DNA of 64,000 nt from Phymorhynchus buccinoides (taxonomy: Eukaryota > Mollusca > Gastropoda > Neogastropoda > Raphitomidae), in the NCBI GenBank assembly GCA_017654935.2, contig CM065712.1, positions 28,483,412 through 28,547,411 on the forward strand, read 5' to 3'. Both the position numbers and the translations under genes were made by a program. The notes beneath the pieces are model-generated. The model had not been told where the DNA came from. It did not search any database and saw only the letters and a program-made list of their open reading frames with translations. Positions 1 through 12,631 of the stretch are shown piece by piece. The first letter of the stretch is position 1. The number at the start of each line of letters is the position of its first letter.

Positions 1-734
1 TATTTTATAAATCCTCTTTTTTTTCTTCTTTTTTATAAAGCGGGAATAAGTGTGGATAATCGTCATGCCCAGCATTTCTTCACCAACCATCCAAACGTTG
101 TATGTGTGATGCCACGGTTAACCCTTTATCCACCGCATGCTAACGGGCATAAAAAACCCAAGAATGTTTATGCTATTATAGTAGTTGTTGTTGTTTGTGT
201 TTGTTGTTTTCATCAATGTTGTGACGACATTTGTCTAATGATCGTTTTCTTCAAAGATCCGGCAAAAAAAAAGGGTATCCGAAATTAATCTTGTAGTGTT
301 TCTCGATTGAAGAGGTGTGCGCGTTAAATTAAACACTTCAAAGTTTTTCTACGCGATCATTACCTTAATTAAATATATCTGTATTCATATATGTATGTTG
401 TGTGAATGTATGTGTGTGTTTGTGTTTCAAATGTATTGAGGTAAGCGTGATATAATTGAAAATGATGCCTAGAACTGAAAACATGGAAAAATTATTGTTA
501 TTATTATTATTGTTATTAATTATTATTATTATTATTTTAACACATGGTAATGAATTGCTTCAAAGATGTTGTACTCCAAAAACTGGTGGTTGTAATGTTG
601 TTTTTCAGTATTTATTTTTCCGTATATATTTTTGTATGCCAAGGAAGGAAATTTGTGTTTTTTTGCTGTTTTTCACTGTATGTATTATTCACACGTCAAC
701 GTTGCACAACTAAGAGAATGTTTAAAATATTGTA

Positions 735-738
<4 letters not shown>

Positions 739-775
<37 letters not shown>
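739..775. repeat. (TG)n microsatellite
   Basis: Uninterrupted TG dinucleotide run. A separate (TA)n run sits at about 924-951. Confidence 0.95.
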
Positions 776-2516
776 AATGGCATTTATATAAAAAAATTGG
801 CAGTTGAAAAATTGTTCCTGTGATTTATTTTTTTTCATGCAAGATGCTCTTTTTTTTCTCATGATCATACCAAAATGCCACCGATTGAAAACAAAATGTT
901 TATTTTTTGAATTTGTAAAATCTTGATATATATATATATATATATATATATAGATATATATTAATGTTTTTTCTTGGAGTGTGACTAGTATTGTCGGCAT
1001 TTGGAGGCTTTGCACCGAGGAAGAGACATGGTCTCGAAATATTTGCAATTTTAATTAATGTTTTAAGTTATTTGCATTTGTTGTGTTTTCTTTATTTTTT
1101 CTGCTATATATATATATGTATGAAAGAGTAGTTAGCCCTCCCTAGTCATGTCTATTAGGTTTTGAAATTAAAATTTCAGAACAACATTATTTTGTTCATT
1201 TTACAAAAAGGTTTTTATTATTTCTGGTTTAACTTTGTGCTGGTTTGCTTTTATTCTGGATTTTCGATTTGATGCAGAGAGGACACCATTCTCTTGTAGA
1301 ATGTCTTTTTTGCTCAGGTTGGCATCCACTGGACAGTCAATTTGCAGGCCAATCATGCAAACTGATGAGATCTTCTCAAGATCGAAACAGCTGTCTTTGC
1401 ATAAGGCACTGTCCCTCCCCCATTGGGAGAAAAAGTAAATCAGCACAATTTATATATATATTTTTTTTGGATTTTTTTTTTTGGGGGGGGAACATGAACA
1501 TTACTCAAAGTTAACTTTAACTGGTTTTGTTTCTGAGGTTCACAAATAAAGACATTGGACACAGAAAAGTTTTATCAAAGCAAACTATATATATATATAT
1601 GTATATTTTTTTTTTTTTACATGCTATTTGTGTGTGTGTGTATACATGTTTGAGATTGTTGTTTTTGTGGTTATTTTGTTGTTTCATTGCATTGAAACAT
1701 TGATCTTTCTTTTTTTTTAACGAACAAAAAGCTGGTGAGTCATTTTGTTTAAGAAGAGAAGGGGACAGCCGTGAAAAAAACGGCCAAAGCACAGCCCTTT
1801 TTTTTCTCTTTTTAAAAAAAAGAATCTGAGGGTGCGTACTTTTAGAGACGAGCGGAAAGAGATAAAGGGAGATAACTGATGAACACTATGTCAAAAAGGG
1901 AGGCAACTATTAATTAAGAGTCCTGAAAATTGTTTGGTGGTTATGGGTTGTTTTCTGAGTTTTTGTTGTTTTAAATAAAATTGTTTTAAATATAATTATG
2001 TATGATATGTCCGTTAGCATCGTCAGTACTTAATCAACTGGCTGGATTATTTTGCTATGATATATACTTTGTGTCCATCATTTGCATACATTTTTTTTTA
2101 AAGTTTAAATTATGTTTGATGTGCTTGGAAAATTGCCAAAATGTGTAATATTGGTGCATATTTATTTTTATTATTGTTTACGTTGAATGTGTGGCAATAA
2201 AAGACAACGTTTTCTGTCATTTCTCAGTGCGTGTTAGAGAATACGAATATGAATGTTTTAATGCGGGTAAAAAGGATAAGCTACAATGGCTTCTTTGCAC
2301 CTTGCCCTCTCACTCACACATTCATGCCATGCATCAAGCAAGAACATATTTGACATAAAACAATCACGTCCAAAAAAAATTGGAACCAAAATTGGCACAT
2401 GAAATAATTGAAAAAGAATCAAAAATGGGAATTCAAAGCAAACATGGATCATAATTAACAACAGTGAACTTGAATTGGTGGTTTAAATTGAGTACGGAAA
2501 AAAAAAGGAAACAATT

Positions 2517-2786
<270 letters not shown>

Positions 2787-4040
2787 TTTGGATTTGGAAG
2801 GTTTAATGAACCAGGCCTTGGTGGCCATGTCATGGGGATGGGATTGGAGAGAGAGACAGTGAGAGAAAGACAGAGAGATTAGAGAGACAAGGACAAAAAG
2901 AAACAGACAGAAAGAGAGAAGCAAGAGACACCCACAATGCGCACAGTTTGTTTTTCATGGCTACACTTTCTCCAAAAACGTTTTGAATTATTATACTACA
3001 TATTTATTTTTTATTATTATCATTATCGGTATTTAACTAATCTTCAAAGCTTTAAAAAGAATGTCTGTTAAAATTGTGCGGTTTGTGGTGATCTCCTGTT
3101 TCAGTGGCCTTCGGGGATAGACTAGTTCTGTAGTTGCTTGTTGCTCATTCATTCATCACAGTTATATGAGTTATTTATTTGATATTTGGTGTGTTGGTGC
3201 ATTCTACTCACAGAGACTTGTAAGACGTGTCACACACAAAAATTGAAATGTGTACAATATTCCTTCCTTAAATGTGTACGAGCTCTCACGTACAAATCAG
3301 AGAAATTCTGTGATTGATTGTCAAGGGGTGTCTTAATTAAGGCGGAAAAGAATTTGCATAAATAATTTGCATACATAATCTACATGAAGAATTTGCATAA
3401 AGAATAGTGATGCAGAATATCTCAAGTTTATTATACTGTCCCGAAGAAAGAAATGCATACTTGTTTTTTTTAACTTTTTAGCCTTTCACTTTGAATGTCA
3501 AAGTCTTCGTTAGGCTCTTCGTACGTTCAGTGTCGACAGTATGGTCTGTTTGAACAGTTTAAAGCGAAAATGTGATTCATGATTATCGAAAGAAAAGAAA
3601 TTGTTACATGAAATATTTCAATAGCATTCTTTTTTTTTTTAGCTTATTAAAATTTGAAATACACTTTCTTCTTTAAAAAAAAAAAAGAAGAAAAAAGTAT
3701 GCGTTTCTGTTTTTGGGATGTGTGTAGATGGGAACTGAATATATATTTGCAGAAACATACATTTTGCCTTTTCTTTTCTTGTTTTTTGCAATTATTTTTT
3801 ATTTTTAAAAAAGCAGAAAATCTGACAAATGCTTCATTTCTATGGCAGGTGTGGCATCAGAAATGTGTTTTTTATAACGATTTTACTTGGTTTTAAAACA
3901 AATTAGTTTGTTTTTTTACGAGAAAAAAGGTGTTCTCTGTTTGTTTATGTGTGTTAAAGTGTTGTCATTTGGAACGATTTGAGTTCTAAGATAGCTGTTG
4001 TGTCGAACATTTTTAGTTTTATATCAGTCGGGGTGGGTTT

Positions 4041-4197
4041 TTTTGTCTGTTTGTTTAAAAATGTATGGGAAAATGTTAAATAAATTTTTTTTTTTTAAAG
4101 ATTGATATCGTTATTTTATGGGTTTAAAAAAAAAATAATTTATTTAACATTTTTCCATACATTTTACATAAACACAACTTTAAACAAACAGACAAAT
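4041..4197. mobile_element. Imperfect foldback (inverted repeat) element
   Basis: The left part (TGTCTGTTTGTTTAAA, then ATGTATGGGAAAATGTTAAA) is mirrored by the right part (TTTAACATTTTTCCATACAT, then TTTAAACAAACAGACA), with A/T-rich sequence between. No target duplication was resolved. Confidence 0.6.
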
Positions 4198-5494
4198 AAG
4201 ATTTCAGTCATTTTGAATCAATAGCTGATGGTGCTAGTCATGACGTGAAGCATTTGTTTAACAACGACAACAAAATAAATGTTGACTATATTTTGTTAGA
4301 TTTTGTGGTGTGTTTTTTTTCTTAGAGTTTTAGATTTTAATTGTTGTTGATACTTTTACTGTGTTTAGGTTCTAAAGGCAGATCATGACTTTAAAAAAAA
4401 AAAATCTCACGACTTCTCAAAAACACTTAAAAAAGAGACAATTTAAAACTCAACCAATATTTGTTGTTACCAACAACAAAAACACGCAATAAAAACGTTC
4501 TTTTCAAAACGAAAAGCGTGGCAAGGGAGAGAGGAAAAGGGAACTCGCCCCACCCCCACCCCCCTTATCAACAACCCCCCCCCCCCCTTTACCCTTTCCT
4601 ACATATATTTTTCTTTCTTTTCTTTTTTTTAGATTTTCGAATGTCTTAGCTTGAGGTTTGACTTTGGAGTGTTGTTAACTGTCCTGTAGCAAAACGAGAA
4701 ATTTCTTAAATCGTTGCGAGATGTAGTCAAAGACACTGAAAAGAAAAGACTAACATCCGGTCTCTTTTCCCTATAGGAGTAGTGAGGACAGAAACACTGG
4801 TTATGTCCCTTAAAAACAGCACATATTTACACGTCGATAGGCCAGTTGAATTCTCCGTTCAAATTCCAGTCTGAGTTTTTAGATAGCCTCCACTGTGTGT
4901 GGTGTACTGTTCCCACTAACGATAACTCTATCAGCCCGGTTCGCCGTAATTCTTAAGTAGTCCATCTTACCCTTTTAGAATCTTTGATGTAGTGTCAGGG
5001 GTTTTTCACGATCATGTTTAAAAAAAAAATTTTTTACTTTTATAGATTGCAGCTTGTCAAATTTTTATTGGAAATAAAAACAATTAGGTTTCTCCAAAAT
5101 TTGTGAAAACGTTTCTCTTTTGTATTACTGACTTTGCTAAACGTTTGTCCAAACACAATCTTTTTGTCTACGTTCTAACCCCCAGTATATCCTTTTTTTC
5201 TTTTTTTTTAAAATGACTTTTCCTGCGATGTGTTTGATAAATGCGGATGTAATTATATATATAGCCACCTTCCCCCTTTCCCACCCGCTTGGTGTGTGTG
5301 TGTATATTGTGTATGTGTGTGTGTGTGTTCTAACATTCGTCTCCCCTCTGGCTCCCCCCCACCCAATTACCTTCGTTACCATTCTTGGCTCGTTAATTAA
5401 CATGGGGTCTTTTATTGGTTTTCCCCCCCTATTCTTATCCCCTTTTTTTTTTTGGTGCACATTTAAATGTCTTGCCTTGCACACACCCTGTTCA

Positions 5495-5533
5495 CCCCCC
5501 TCCCCCCCCCCCCCCCCACCCCCCCCCCCCACC
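5495..5533. repeat. C-rich homopolymer tract
   Basis: Almost pure C run with a few A interruptions. Other homopolymer tracts nearby are A at about 5939-5964 and C at about 6410-6422 and 6497-6516. Confidence 0.9.
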
Positions 5534-6554
5534 CCTTTTTCCCCCTGGCTAGCTATAAATGTCGCCCTCCCAGCTTTCTTCTTGGATGTTTATTTAGTCT
5601 GTATCTCTCGGATTGCTTGTTTTTTGAGGGTTGGGTTGTTGTTGTTTTGGCGCAAAGGGAAAATCTTCCCTTTTTGGTGTGTTCTTCTTTTCACTATTTA
5701 CGGGATTGTGTCTAATAAATGTCGCCTCCCCTTCCTCCTCCTCCTCCTCCTCCCCCTCCCCCTGAAGCTTGGCATCTTTTGTTATTGGAGTTATTTCCCT
5801 TCACCCCTTCACCCTCTCCCTCGCTCCCGTCACTGCCACCAATACCTTCACTCCACCGCTATTAATTGTTATCACCGCAGCCAATGCCACTTTTTTTTTT
5901 TTATCTTTCATCGCCAGTCGCTATCGCTACTACACGGCAAAAAAAAAAAAAAAAAAAAAAAAAATCATTTTGCCGTCTGTCGCATGATCTGTCTTTTTGG
6001 TCATGTATTTTGTTTTTAATATAACTTTTTTTTCTTGTTCTCTCTCTCTTTCTCCTGGTGTGTATATCTATGTATGTATCTATAGCAAAGAGATTTGCGT
6101 TCCGATTATTGTGGATTTTGTTGGCTTTCTTTTCTTTCTTTTCTTTTGTCTCTAATACATTTGTTTTTCTCCTTCTCCTTTCCCTCTGTCATCCTCCCTT
6201 CCCTCTGTCATCCTCCCTTTTCTTCCCTTCCTCCCTTCCCTCCCTATTTATCTGCCTTTACCACCCACCCCTTCTTACCTACCCCCCCTCCCCCACCCCC
6301 TGACCCTTCATCCATCTTGATTTTAACGTTACCCCTTTCTTCTCCCACCCTTTATTTTTAAACCATTTTTACCACTCCCTCCCAACCCTCACGCTTTGTC
6401 TTTGTATTCCCCCCCCCCCCCCCTCCTACCTTCCCTCTCCTTCTATTCCCCTTCCTCTCTCTCTCACTCTCTCTTCTACCACCCTATTTCCTCCTCCCCC
6501 CCCCCCCCCCCCCCCCAACCCCCACCCCCCCTCCCCTTCTGTTTGTCTCTTCAG

Positions 6555-7174
6555 CATGGAGTTGCATAGAGCCTTGACCTTTGCCGACTCGACCCCCGCT
6601 ACTGTGGTGACCTCCCCTCCTCACCACTTGACCTTGACCTCCCCCCACCCTTCCTCCGTCTCCTCCCCCTCCCCCTCCCCCTGCTACTCCTCCCCCTCCT
6701 CCACGTCCACCACCCCCCTGTCCGCCCCTACACCTACCGCTATCCTCGCCCCCCACCCCCACCACCACCCTCACCACCTCCCTACCTTGCACCCTCACCA
6801 CCACCCTCACCACCACCCTATCCCCGCCACCCACCCTCACCCCCACCCCCACCCCACGCCTTTGGCTTTTCCCATCCAGCCGCTGACGGTCAAGCCGGCC
6901 GCACCGCCCGCTGCCCACCCCGCCGCGCCATTCACCTACATCTCGGGCTACGGTCCCCCAGCGCTGGGGCTGGTCCACGAGCAGGCGATGGCCGCCGCCC
7001 ACCCGCATCATCATCCTCCCCCGGGGGGTCATCACCTCCACCACGCTGCCCCCCCTCCTCCGGCTTTGGGCGGGCCCCCAGCGCTAGCTTCGGCAATGAT
7101 GGTGGATGGTAAGGCTCTCACCACCAAGCTAAGAGTGGCCATGGCGGCCGCAACGGCCAAGTTTGCTCCGTACT
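6555..7174 (+). CDS. Exon encoding a His/Pro/Ser/Thr-rich low-complexity protein segment (unrecognised)
   Basis: The exon follows a strong acceptor (polypyrimidine tract then TCTTCAG at 6540-6554), and its second base begins an ATG. The open frame runs to a TGA at 7174-7176, about 206 codons. A good donor, GATG|GTAAGG at about 7108, lies inside the frame, so the exon more likely ends at 7107 and the rest is read-through. The product opens with MELHRALTFADSTPATVV, continues with Ser/Pro runs and many HPHHHPHH clusters, then a less biased patch, APFTYISGYGPPALGLVHEQ, and Ala/Pro/His-rich sequence. No folded domain is recognised. His/Pro/Ala runs of this type are common in transactivation segments of developmental transcription factors and in RNA-binding proteins, but that is only a composition argument. 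GC content is far higher than in the flanks. The ATG may be the true start or the frame may continue from an upstream exon. Confidence 0.55.
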
Positions 7175-7330
7175 GATTTGGGGCCCCCGGCCTGGCCTGG
7201 TCCAGAAACGGGCCAAGTTTGCTCCGTACTGATTTGGGGGCCCCGGCCTGGCCTGGCCTGGCTCAGAAACGGGCCCCCGGCCTGGCCTGGCCTGGCCCAG
7301 AAACGGGCCAAGTTTGCTCCGTAATGATTT
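7156..7330. repeat. GC-rich minisatellite at the 3' side of the His/Pro exon
   Basis: The motif GCCAAGTTTGCTCCGTACTG recurs at about 7156, 7212 and 7307 (the last as GTAATG), with CCCCCGGCCTGGCCTGG and CAGAAACGGGCC blocks between. The first copy overlaps the end of the open frame of the preceding exon. Confidence 0.85.
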
Positions 7331-7941
7331 TGGGAACTGGTTGTGTTGTTTTTTGTTTCCGTGCTTTATTTTGAGGACGGATGTACGTTGTCGTCTTAAC
7401 TTTGTTTTGTCCCTTTCCCATCCGTTGTGCGTTGTTTTTTTGGTCTTTGTTGTCATTGTTGTTGTTGTCGCTGTCATTGTAGTCTCTAATTTGGGGTGGG
7501 GGGTGGGGGGGGGGGGGGGCTGTAGGGTTTTGTTGTTGTGTGCCGTAAACTTCTTCACGATAAAAGTGTGTCTAATAATACAATTATTTCGCATCTGATA
7601 CATTGACGGGTTGTTAGGCGTTTCACTCTGATGTTGGAAGCAGCGGTGTCATCATAAGCTGCAGAAGAAGGGGAGGGGGAGGGGGGGAAAATGACACTGT
7701 TTACACACACGGACCAAAAATTGAGTGGGGGGGGGGGGGGGAGTTTTGGCTTATAAGTCCTCGTTTTTATGGTACTCTGTTCAGGTTTGAGTTCCCAGGC
7801 ATGACACAAATAGATTGCCTACCAGGCAAGTTCATTGATCTCCCACCCTCTGCTCCGGCTTATGAGAAATGGGTTTGAGACTTTTAGGTTTTATAGGGAC
7901 GGCTGCAGAATCCGTGTTCTGGCTTATGGATCGGAATCATG

Positions 7942-8091
7942 CCGGAAATGTGGGACACATCACAGAAATAATTAACGTTAGAAATGTGGGACACATCACA
8001 GAAATAATGAACGTTAGAAATGTGGGACACGTCACAGAACTAATGAACACTAGAAATGTGGGACACATCACAGAACTAATGAACGCTGGAA
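7942..8091. repeat. 36-bp minisatellite, four units
   Basis: GAAATGTGGGACACATCACA followed by GAA(A/C)TAATGAACGTTA is repeated four times with few changes. The unit is a multiple of three, so it gives an open frame with the 12-residue period NVGHITEIMNVR. I treat this as a by-product. Confidence 0.9.
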
Positions 8092-8124
8092 AAGACTAGT
8101 CATTCAAGTGCAACAAGGTCACAA

Positions 8125-8581
8125 TTATCCCTTTCACTGCCAATGTCGTATTTTTGCACCACAATGGTTTAACACCCATGTCACTAAAAAGCATCAAGTC
8201 GGGGCCTGCTATTTGACAACCCTATTTTCGTGATTTTGGGAGGTAAGGATAGGCCTAATGTTATCCATGTCAGAGAGGAATTTGGTTTAAACAAATGTTT
8301 TATTGACACACTTTTGCAACAACACAATATATATGTAGACAAGAGTGCAACAAGCCGAGGCTTATAAAAGTGCTCCACACATAGACATCGTACTAGCAAC
8401 AGGCTGCATCACACTTTACAATGAATGGAAGTCAGTCACACTTTGTAAGGTAAGCTAAATAATGATCAATACAACTGACTTCCGGGAAAAGGTGAACAAT
8501 ATAAAGGAATTTGCAACATTGCAGATTTTTGGTTTCTCTACCCATGTAATTTCAATGGTATTTTTTGGCTAAAAGGGTTAA
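8125..8581 (+). mobile_element. piggyBac-like MITE, CCCTTTCACCGCCA family (copy 1)
   Basis: It starts TTAT-CCCTTTCACTGCCAATGTCG and ends GGCTAAAAGGGTTAA. Family members are about 250 bp with inverted ends TTAACCCTTTCACCGCCA and TTAA flanks, as in piggyBac-type transposition. This copy is interrupted by a 221-bp insert at 8285-8505. Superfamily is inferred from TTAA and CCC ends only, as no transposase is present. Confidence 0.8.
8285..8505 (-). mobile_element. Insert with 8-bp target duplication inside the piggyBac-like MITE
   Basis: GGAATTTG at 8277-8284 is repeated exactly at 8506-8513, and the MITE consensus continues on both sides. Read on the minus strand the insert ends with AATAAA about 15 nt before its 3' border, like a retroposed transcript, though an 8-bp duplication also fits a hAT element. 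Confidence 0.65.
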
Positions 8582-9180
8582 ATAAAGGTAAAAACATAAG
8601 GGTGAGGGTGCGGTGTATTGGAGAGGAAGAGGGGTGGGGGGAGGGGGGGGGGGAAACGAAATCATATGAAAGGGCCACCTACTACTTACTTCATCAAGTC
8701 TTAGAGATATTGACGTTGTAATTTGTTATGCTAATTTCAGATGCGATTACAATGCGATGCCTTTTCAACTTGGGTTATGACATTACTGTTAAATTTCAGG
8801 ATTGATATCATTACAAAATGGTGTCCTGTCTATGTGGATTATGACATCATGTTACGTTAATTTCAGAGTTAAAACGCTTACAATGTGGAGTCCTGTCTTT
8901 GTGGATTATGATATAATTTTACGTTAATTTCAGACTTAAAATGCTTACAATTTCTATAATGGTGTCCTTTCTATTCTTGGGTTGTGATATATTTAGACGG
9001 AAGCCGTTCTCTATTTTACTTTTTCTTTTCCCATGATGCTCGTGTACATACATAATGCATGTTGACGGATGACATGTTGTAAGTGTGTGGAAAGGTCGAA
9101 GCACCATTTGTTAATATCAGTTCTAGCGTCATATGGCTGTATTGCTCACCAGCACATGACTGTATTTTTTATCTTAATAC
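8582..9180. repeat. Degenerate ~75-bp tandem repeat and unannotated flank
   Basis: Between about 8715 and 8990 a unit containing TTACGTTAATTTCAGA, then GGTGTCCTGTCTATGTGGAT and TATGA recurs about four times with decay. No gene is seen in the remainder. Confidence 0.6.
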
Positions 9181-9430
9181 AATCTAGCTCGTTCACCTGC
9201 TTAGTCCATTAATTGTCAGATGGTAGGGATTTCCAAATGTTTGTGCATTTCTGCTATATAAATGTACTGCTGCACAGCTTAAATAAGAATGCCATCCATA
9301 AGGGTCTCCGACCGATTGGACGCTAATCTCATCATCAGTTTAAAATAATAAAATAGAAACTCTGATCCCTGATTCACCTGCTTAGTCTATTGTCAGATGG
9401 TAGGGATTTCCAAGTGATATGTGTCTCAGC

Positions 9431-9656
9431 TATTGGCCACCGCAATGAACACCTTTTGCAAGAGTGAATGCCCCTGGTGGGTGGGGGAAGATGCTTGAGT
9501 ACTGACCAAACAAGGAAATAACTCGCGCCAATAAACCTATTTGAAGCCACTGAATGGCTGACTTATGCAGGAGTGAATGCCCTTTTGGATACTGACCAAC
9601 AAGGACTTAACTCTTGCCATCAAGGGCGTTAATAACCCTAGTTGCTGCGGCCAATG
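9431..9656. mobile_element. MITE with TATTGGCCACTGCA ends (copy 1)
   Basis: It starts TATTGGCCACCGCAATG and ends GCGGCCAATGTA. The interior GAGTGAATGCCC and CTGACCAACAAGG are shared with copies at 17541 and 20803. The TA at each end could be a Tc1/mariner-type duplication. Confidence 0.75.
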
Positions 9657-9732
9657 TAAATGTACTGCTGTATAGTTTTAAAAAAAGAAAAAAGAAAAGA
9701 AAGTCTCCTTCAGATCTACTCAACCCAAGTAT

Positions 9733-9936
9733 ATCACATTTTTAACTTCTTTACCCAAACTGTAAAGCGCTTAGAGCTTAGCATTTTTGTTCTTGTTGTT
9801 ATCAAAGATCCAGGAATATCCACATCATGATAACAAAATAATTATGAAGAAAAAAATAGCTCCACAGTTTAAACAGCCACGAAGAAAAAAAAAGGTGAAA
9901 AATCCAAGGCCTGTATGATAAGAGATTATAGAAAAG
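9733..9936. repeat. ~205-bp direct repeat, left copy
   Basis: Nearly identical to 10443-10646 (begins TATCACATTTTTAACTTC, includes AAACTGTAAAGCGCTTAGAG). The copies flank a MITE at about 9955-10441. Confidence 0.85.
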
Positions 9937-9954
9937 GAAGATGAATCTACAGTA

Positions 9955-10441
9955 GCGACACGTCGCTGTCCGACGCTAACCGTGTATCTACAAAATTTGA
10001 CAAAAATAGATTTTTTACTGAAACTCCTTCCAGTGACCTCACGCAGGTCTTCTATAAATATCTTGTGTCTGCGACCAATGAAAATACTCAAATTTGTCAC
10101 ATGATACCACATAAATAATCGTGTATGTGGCAGGTTGTTGCTGGTTTTGACGCGATAAGTGTGTAACTGGTCACGCTAATCGTGTAACTGCCGGCAGCTG
10201 TCGTATCTCCCATTATGAGAACAATGCACTAACTTTGTGACTAACCGTGTAACTGAATTATCACGAAAACTTTGGGTGTTAATGCAACTTTTATTGTGTC
10301 ACATGTTTACTCATCGGTAAAGAAGAAGGGTCAAGCGTATATCAAATGGGGATTGACTTTGTAGCAGGCGACAATATGTTTTTTGATGCTCCTGTAAAAT
10401 CACTGATTGTGTAAATACACAGTTAGCGTCAGACAGCGACG
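9955..10441. mobile_element. MITE with GTCGCTGTC(C/T)GACGCTAAC ends
   Basis: Left end GTCGCTGTCCGACGCTAACC is mirrored by GTTAGCGTCAGACAGCGAC at the right. TAACCGTGTAACTG-like motifs recur inside. No coding potential. Confidence 0.75.
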
Positions 10442-10442
10442 A

Positions 10443-10646
10443 TATCACATTTTTAACTTCTTTACCCAAACTGTAAAGCGCTTAGAGCTTAGCATTTTTG
10501 TTCTTGTTGTTATCAAAGATCCAGGAATATCCATATCATGATAACAAAATAATCATGAAGAAAAAAATAGCTCCACAGTTTAAACAGCCACGAAGAGAAA
10601 AAAAGGTGAAAAATCTAAGGCCTGTATGATAAGAGATTATAGGAAA
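10443..10646. repeat. ~205-bp direct repeat, right copy
   Basis: Matches 9733-9936 with a handful of substitutions. The pair could be a duplication produced around the MITE insertion or recombination debris. Confidence 0.85.
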
Positions 10647-10780
10647 GTAGCAACAGATAAGTCAAAGTCGGTACCGTCTTTGTCTTACATGGACATAGTC
10701 ATGACCTTGACAGGAGCAAATATTATTACCACATATAAGTCGAAATAGGTACTGCCTTTTTTACATTAGTCGAAATTCTG

Positions 10781-10906
10781 ATCGCTTCTCGGCCTTTTGG
10801 CTAAGACAGTGATTCAGGAACATAAAGTTTTGTTTTTACCCTGGTTGGTTTGTTCGGCCCGTCGTACATGGCGAAAGCCGATACGCGACGTTAAACTGAA
10901 CTTCCA
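10781..10906 (+). mobile_element. U2 snRNA-headed repeat (copy A)
   Basis: The first 26 nt (10781-10806, beginning ATCGCTTCTCGGCCTTTTGG) equal the conserved 5' end of U2 snRNA, that is its first stem-loop. The sequence then leaves U2 and continues CAGTGATTC, and later ACCCTGGTTGGTTTGTTC and CGTACATGGCGAAAGCCGAT. The same U2 head, the same junction and the same downstream part occur on the minus strand near 58.3-58.8 kb. It lacks the U2 branch-site recognition and Sm regions, so it is not a functional snRNA gene. It is best read as a chimeric retroposon or a U2-derived SINE family. Confidence 0.75.
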
Positions 10907-12480
10907 TCCATGCCTTTTTACCTTGATCATACATGTCAATATTCATGAATTTTCAGAGTTTCAAAGTTTAGCGCAGATAAGTCAAATTTTGAATAATCTT
11001 CAGCCTTTATCATACATGTGTGTGTCTTCAGTGTGGCTTCGTACAAAATGAAAAGTAGATTATTAAAGAAACGTGTCAATTATGTGTATATCGATATTTT
11101 CCGTGCAATAGATTATTCTTCATTGTGGTTGTCGATTATTTCAGATTGCCTCCAAAAAAAAGAAAATAGAAAAGGTCCATTGATGGCAGAATCATGTAAT
11201 ATGAAATGTTATAGAAAGTGAGATAAAAAAAAAACACGAAAAGAATCTGCTGCAGAATTGTACTGAAATCAGTTTGTGTGTGTCGTTTGTCAATACGTAG
11301 GTTGATACGAGTCAGAATATGTATGTGTCCATGTATGGGTCAGAATATATGTACAGCCTTTTTGCCATTTGTCGATTGTTTATGTATCACTTGCATTGTC
11401 TGAATGGTTGTTGATGACATATCGTCAGTGACATTCAAAAACCTTGTATCTCAATTTTGGTAGTTTTGAGAAAAATGAAAAGAAAAAAAAAGTAATTAAC
11501 CGCGTTGACCACAATTGATTAACTTTGATGAATATGTTGTTCAAGACATTGCAAGTTTAGTCCTACATGTTGTTAAAATTACTGTTAAAAAAATGTTTTT
11601 TAGACTTGAAAAGAACGAAGATACGAGGTTTTTGTACTTAGCTAGATCTGAATTTGGGACTTACGAGTTTTCCGTCTATTTTCACAACCTCATTTACCCC
11701 AGACAGAAAGTCGTTAGAGATACGAGCTTTTGGTGGAACGTGGCGGGAAAGATTAGCTGACTATGTATCTAAATAAAAAAAAATTAAAAATCGAGATACA
11801 AGGTTTTTGAATTTCACCGGCGATATTTAGATTGTGGATATTCATGATGATGATGATGATGATGTGGCACGGGCATATTGAAGCCTGTTTAGAGTCTCTT
11901 CGTCGCTCACCTATCAGTTAAAATGTTGTGCCAACGCAGCAAAATTTTACTTAGTGTCAAAATAGTATGACAAGTCTGACCCTTCCATAGTCCATGTGCA
12001 ATCCATCATTTAAGGCAATAAAGCAACATATTCCGTGTCCAAATTCTGCCAAATCATAGATTTTTTTTTTTAAATCACGCCCAACTGTGTACATAGTCCG
12101 CGAGTTAATGTCACGACATAAATTCGGTCACATTGTTTACATATGAGAATATCTCTTATTCGTATGCCTCTCGACCATTACAATAAAGTCAGATTTAAAT
12201 AAAAACTAGAGCGCTAAGACGCTTAATCACCAACCGCGCGGCAGCGTTTTCGGCTCCAGTGACCTTGACCTTTGACCCATGACCTTCATTATCGAACTTG
12301 GCCTAGATCTCTCCATTACCTACCCGCATGCAAAACGTGAGCATCCTAAGTCCATCCGTTCAAACGCTAGAGAGGATACATACAAACATAGTCCGCCTCA
12401 GACACGAGTGAAAACATTACCCATCCGCTCTCTACGATCGCGTTTGGTAAGAAGAGTGGGGAATATTAAAGAATCACCTC
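10907..12480. other. Unannotated AT-rich stretch
   Basis: An 81-codon open frame at 11515-11760 has no recognisable domain and no splice or start context that I trust. A GATGAT run lies at 11846-11863. Near 12260-12285 the text TGACCTTGACCTTTGACCC contains a DR1-like nuclear-receptor half-site pair, but such motifs are common by chance and in repeats. Confidence 0.4.
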
Positions 12481-12631
12481 TACCCAGACTAGTTTTTTCT
12501 ATTAATGTCTAACTCTTTTTCTTGCTGCTCACAAATTACAGTTAACCACTTTATGCCCTCTTTTGGGGTATCATGTCTACAGATCCTGACTAAATTACAT
12601 CCTTTTGCAAGTTTCTTCCAGTTTCGTATTC

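Noticed and set aside
5213..6019. 268-codon open frame
   Set aside because: It is composed largely of Pro, Leu and Phe from C- and T-rich tracts and ends in a poly(A)-encoded Lys run.
9733..10646. LTR retrotransposon (two ~205-bp direct repeats)
   Set aside because: The interior is a 490-bp inverted-repeat MITE without primer-binding site, polypurine tract or coding sequence.
10781..10970. Functional U2 snRNA gene
   Set aside because: Only the first 26 nt match. The branch-site recognition and Sm regions are missing, and no snRNA promoter element was seen.
12258..12290. Nuclear-receptor DR1 response element
   Set aside because: TGACCTTTGACC-type text is a frequent repeat motif in invertebrate genomes. 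A single occurrence away from a promoter is not enough.
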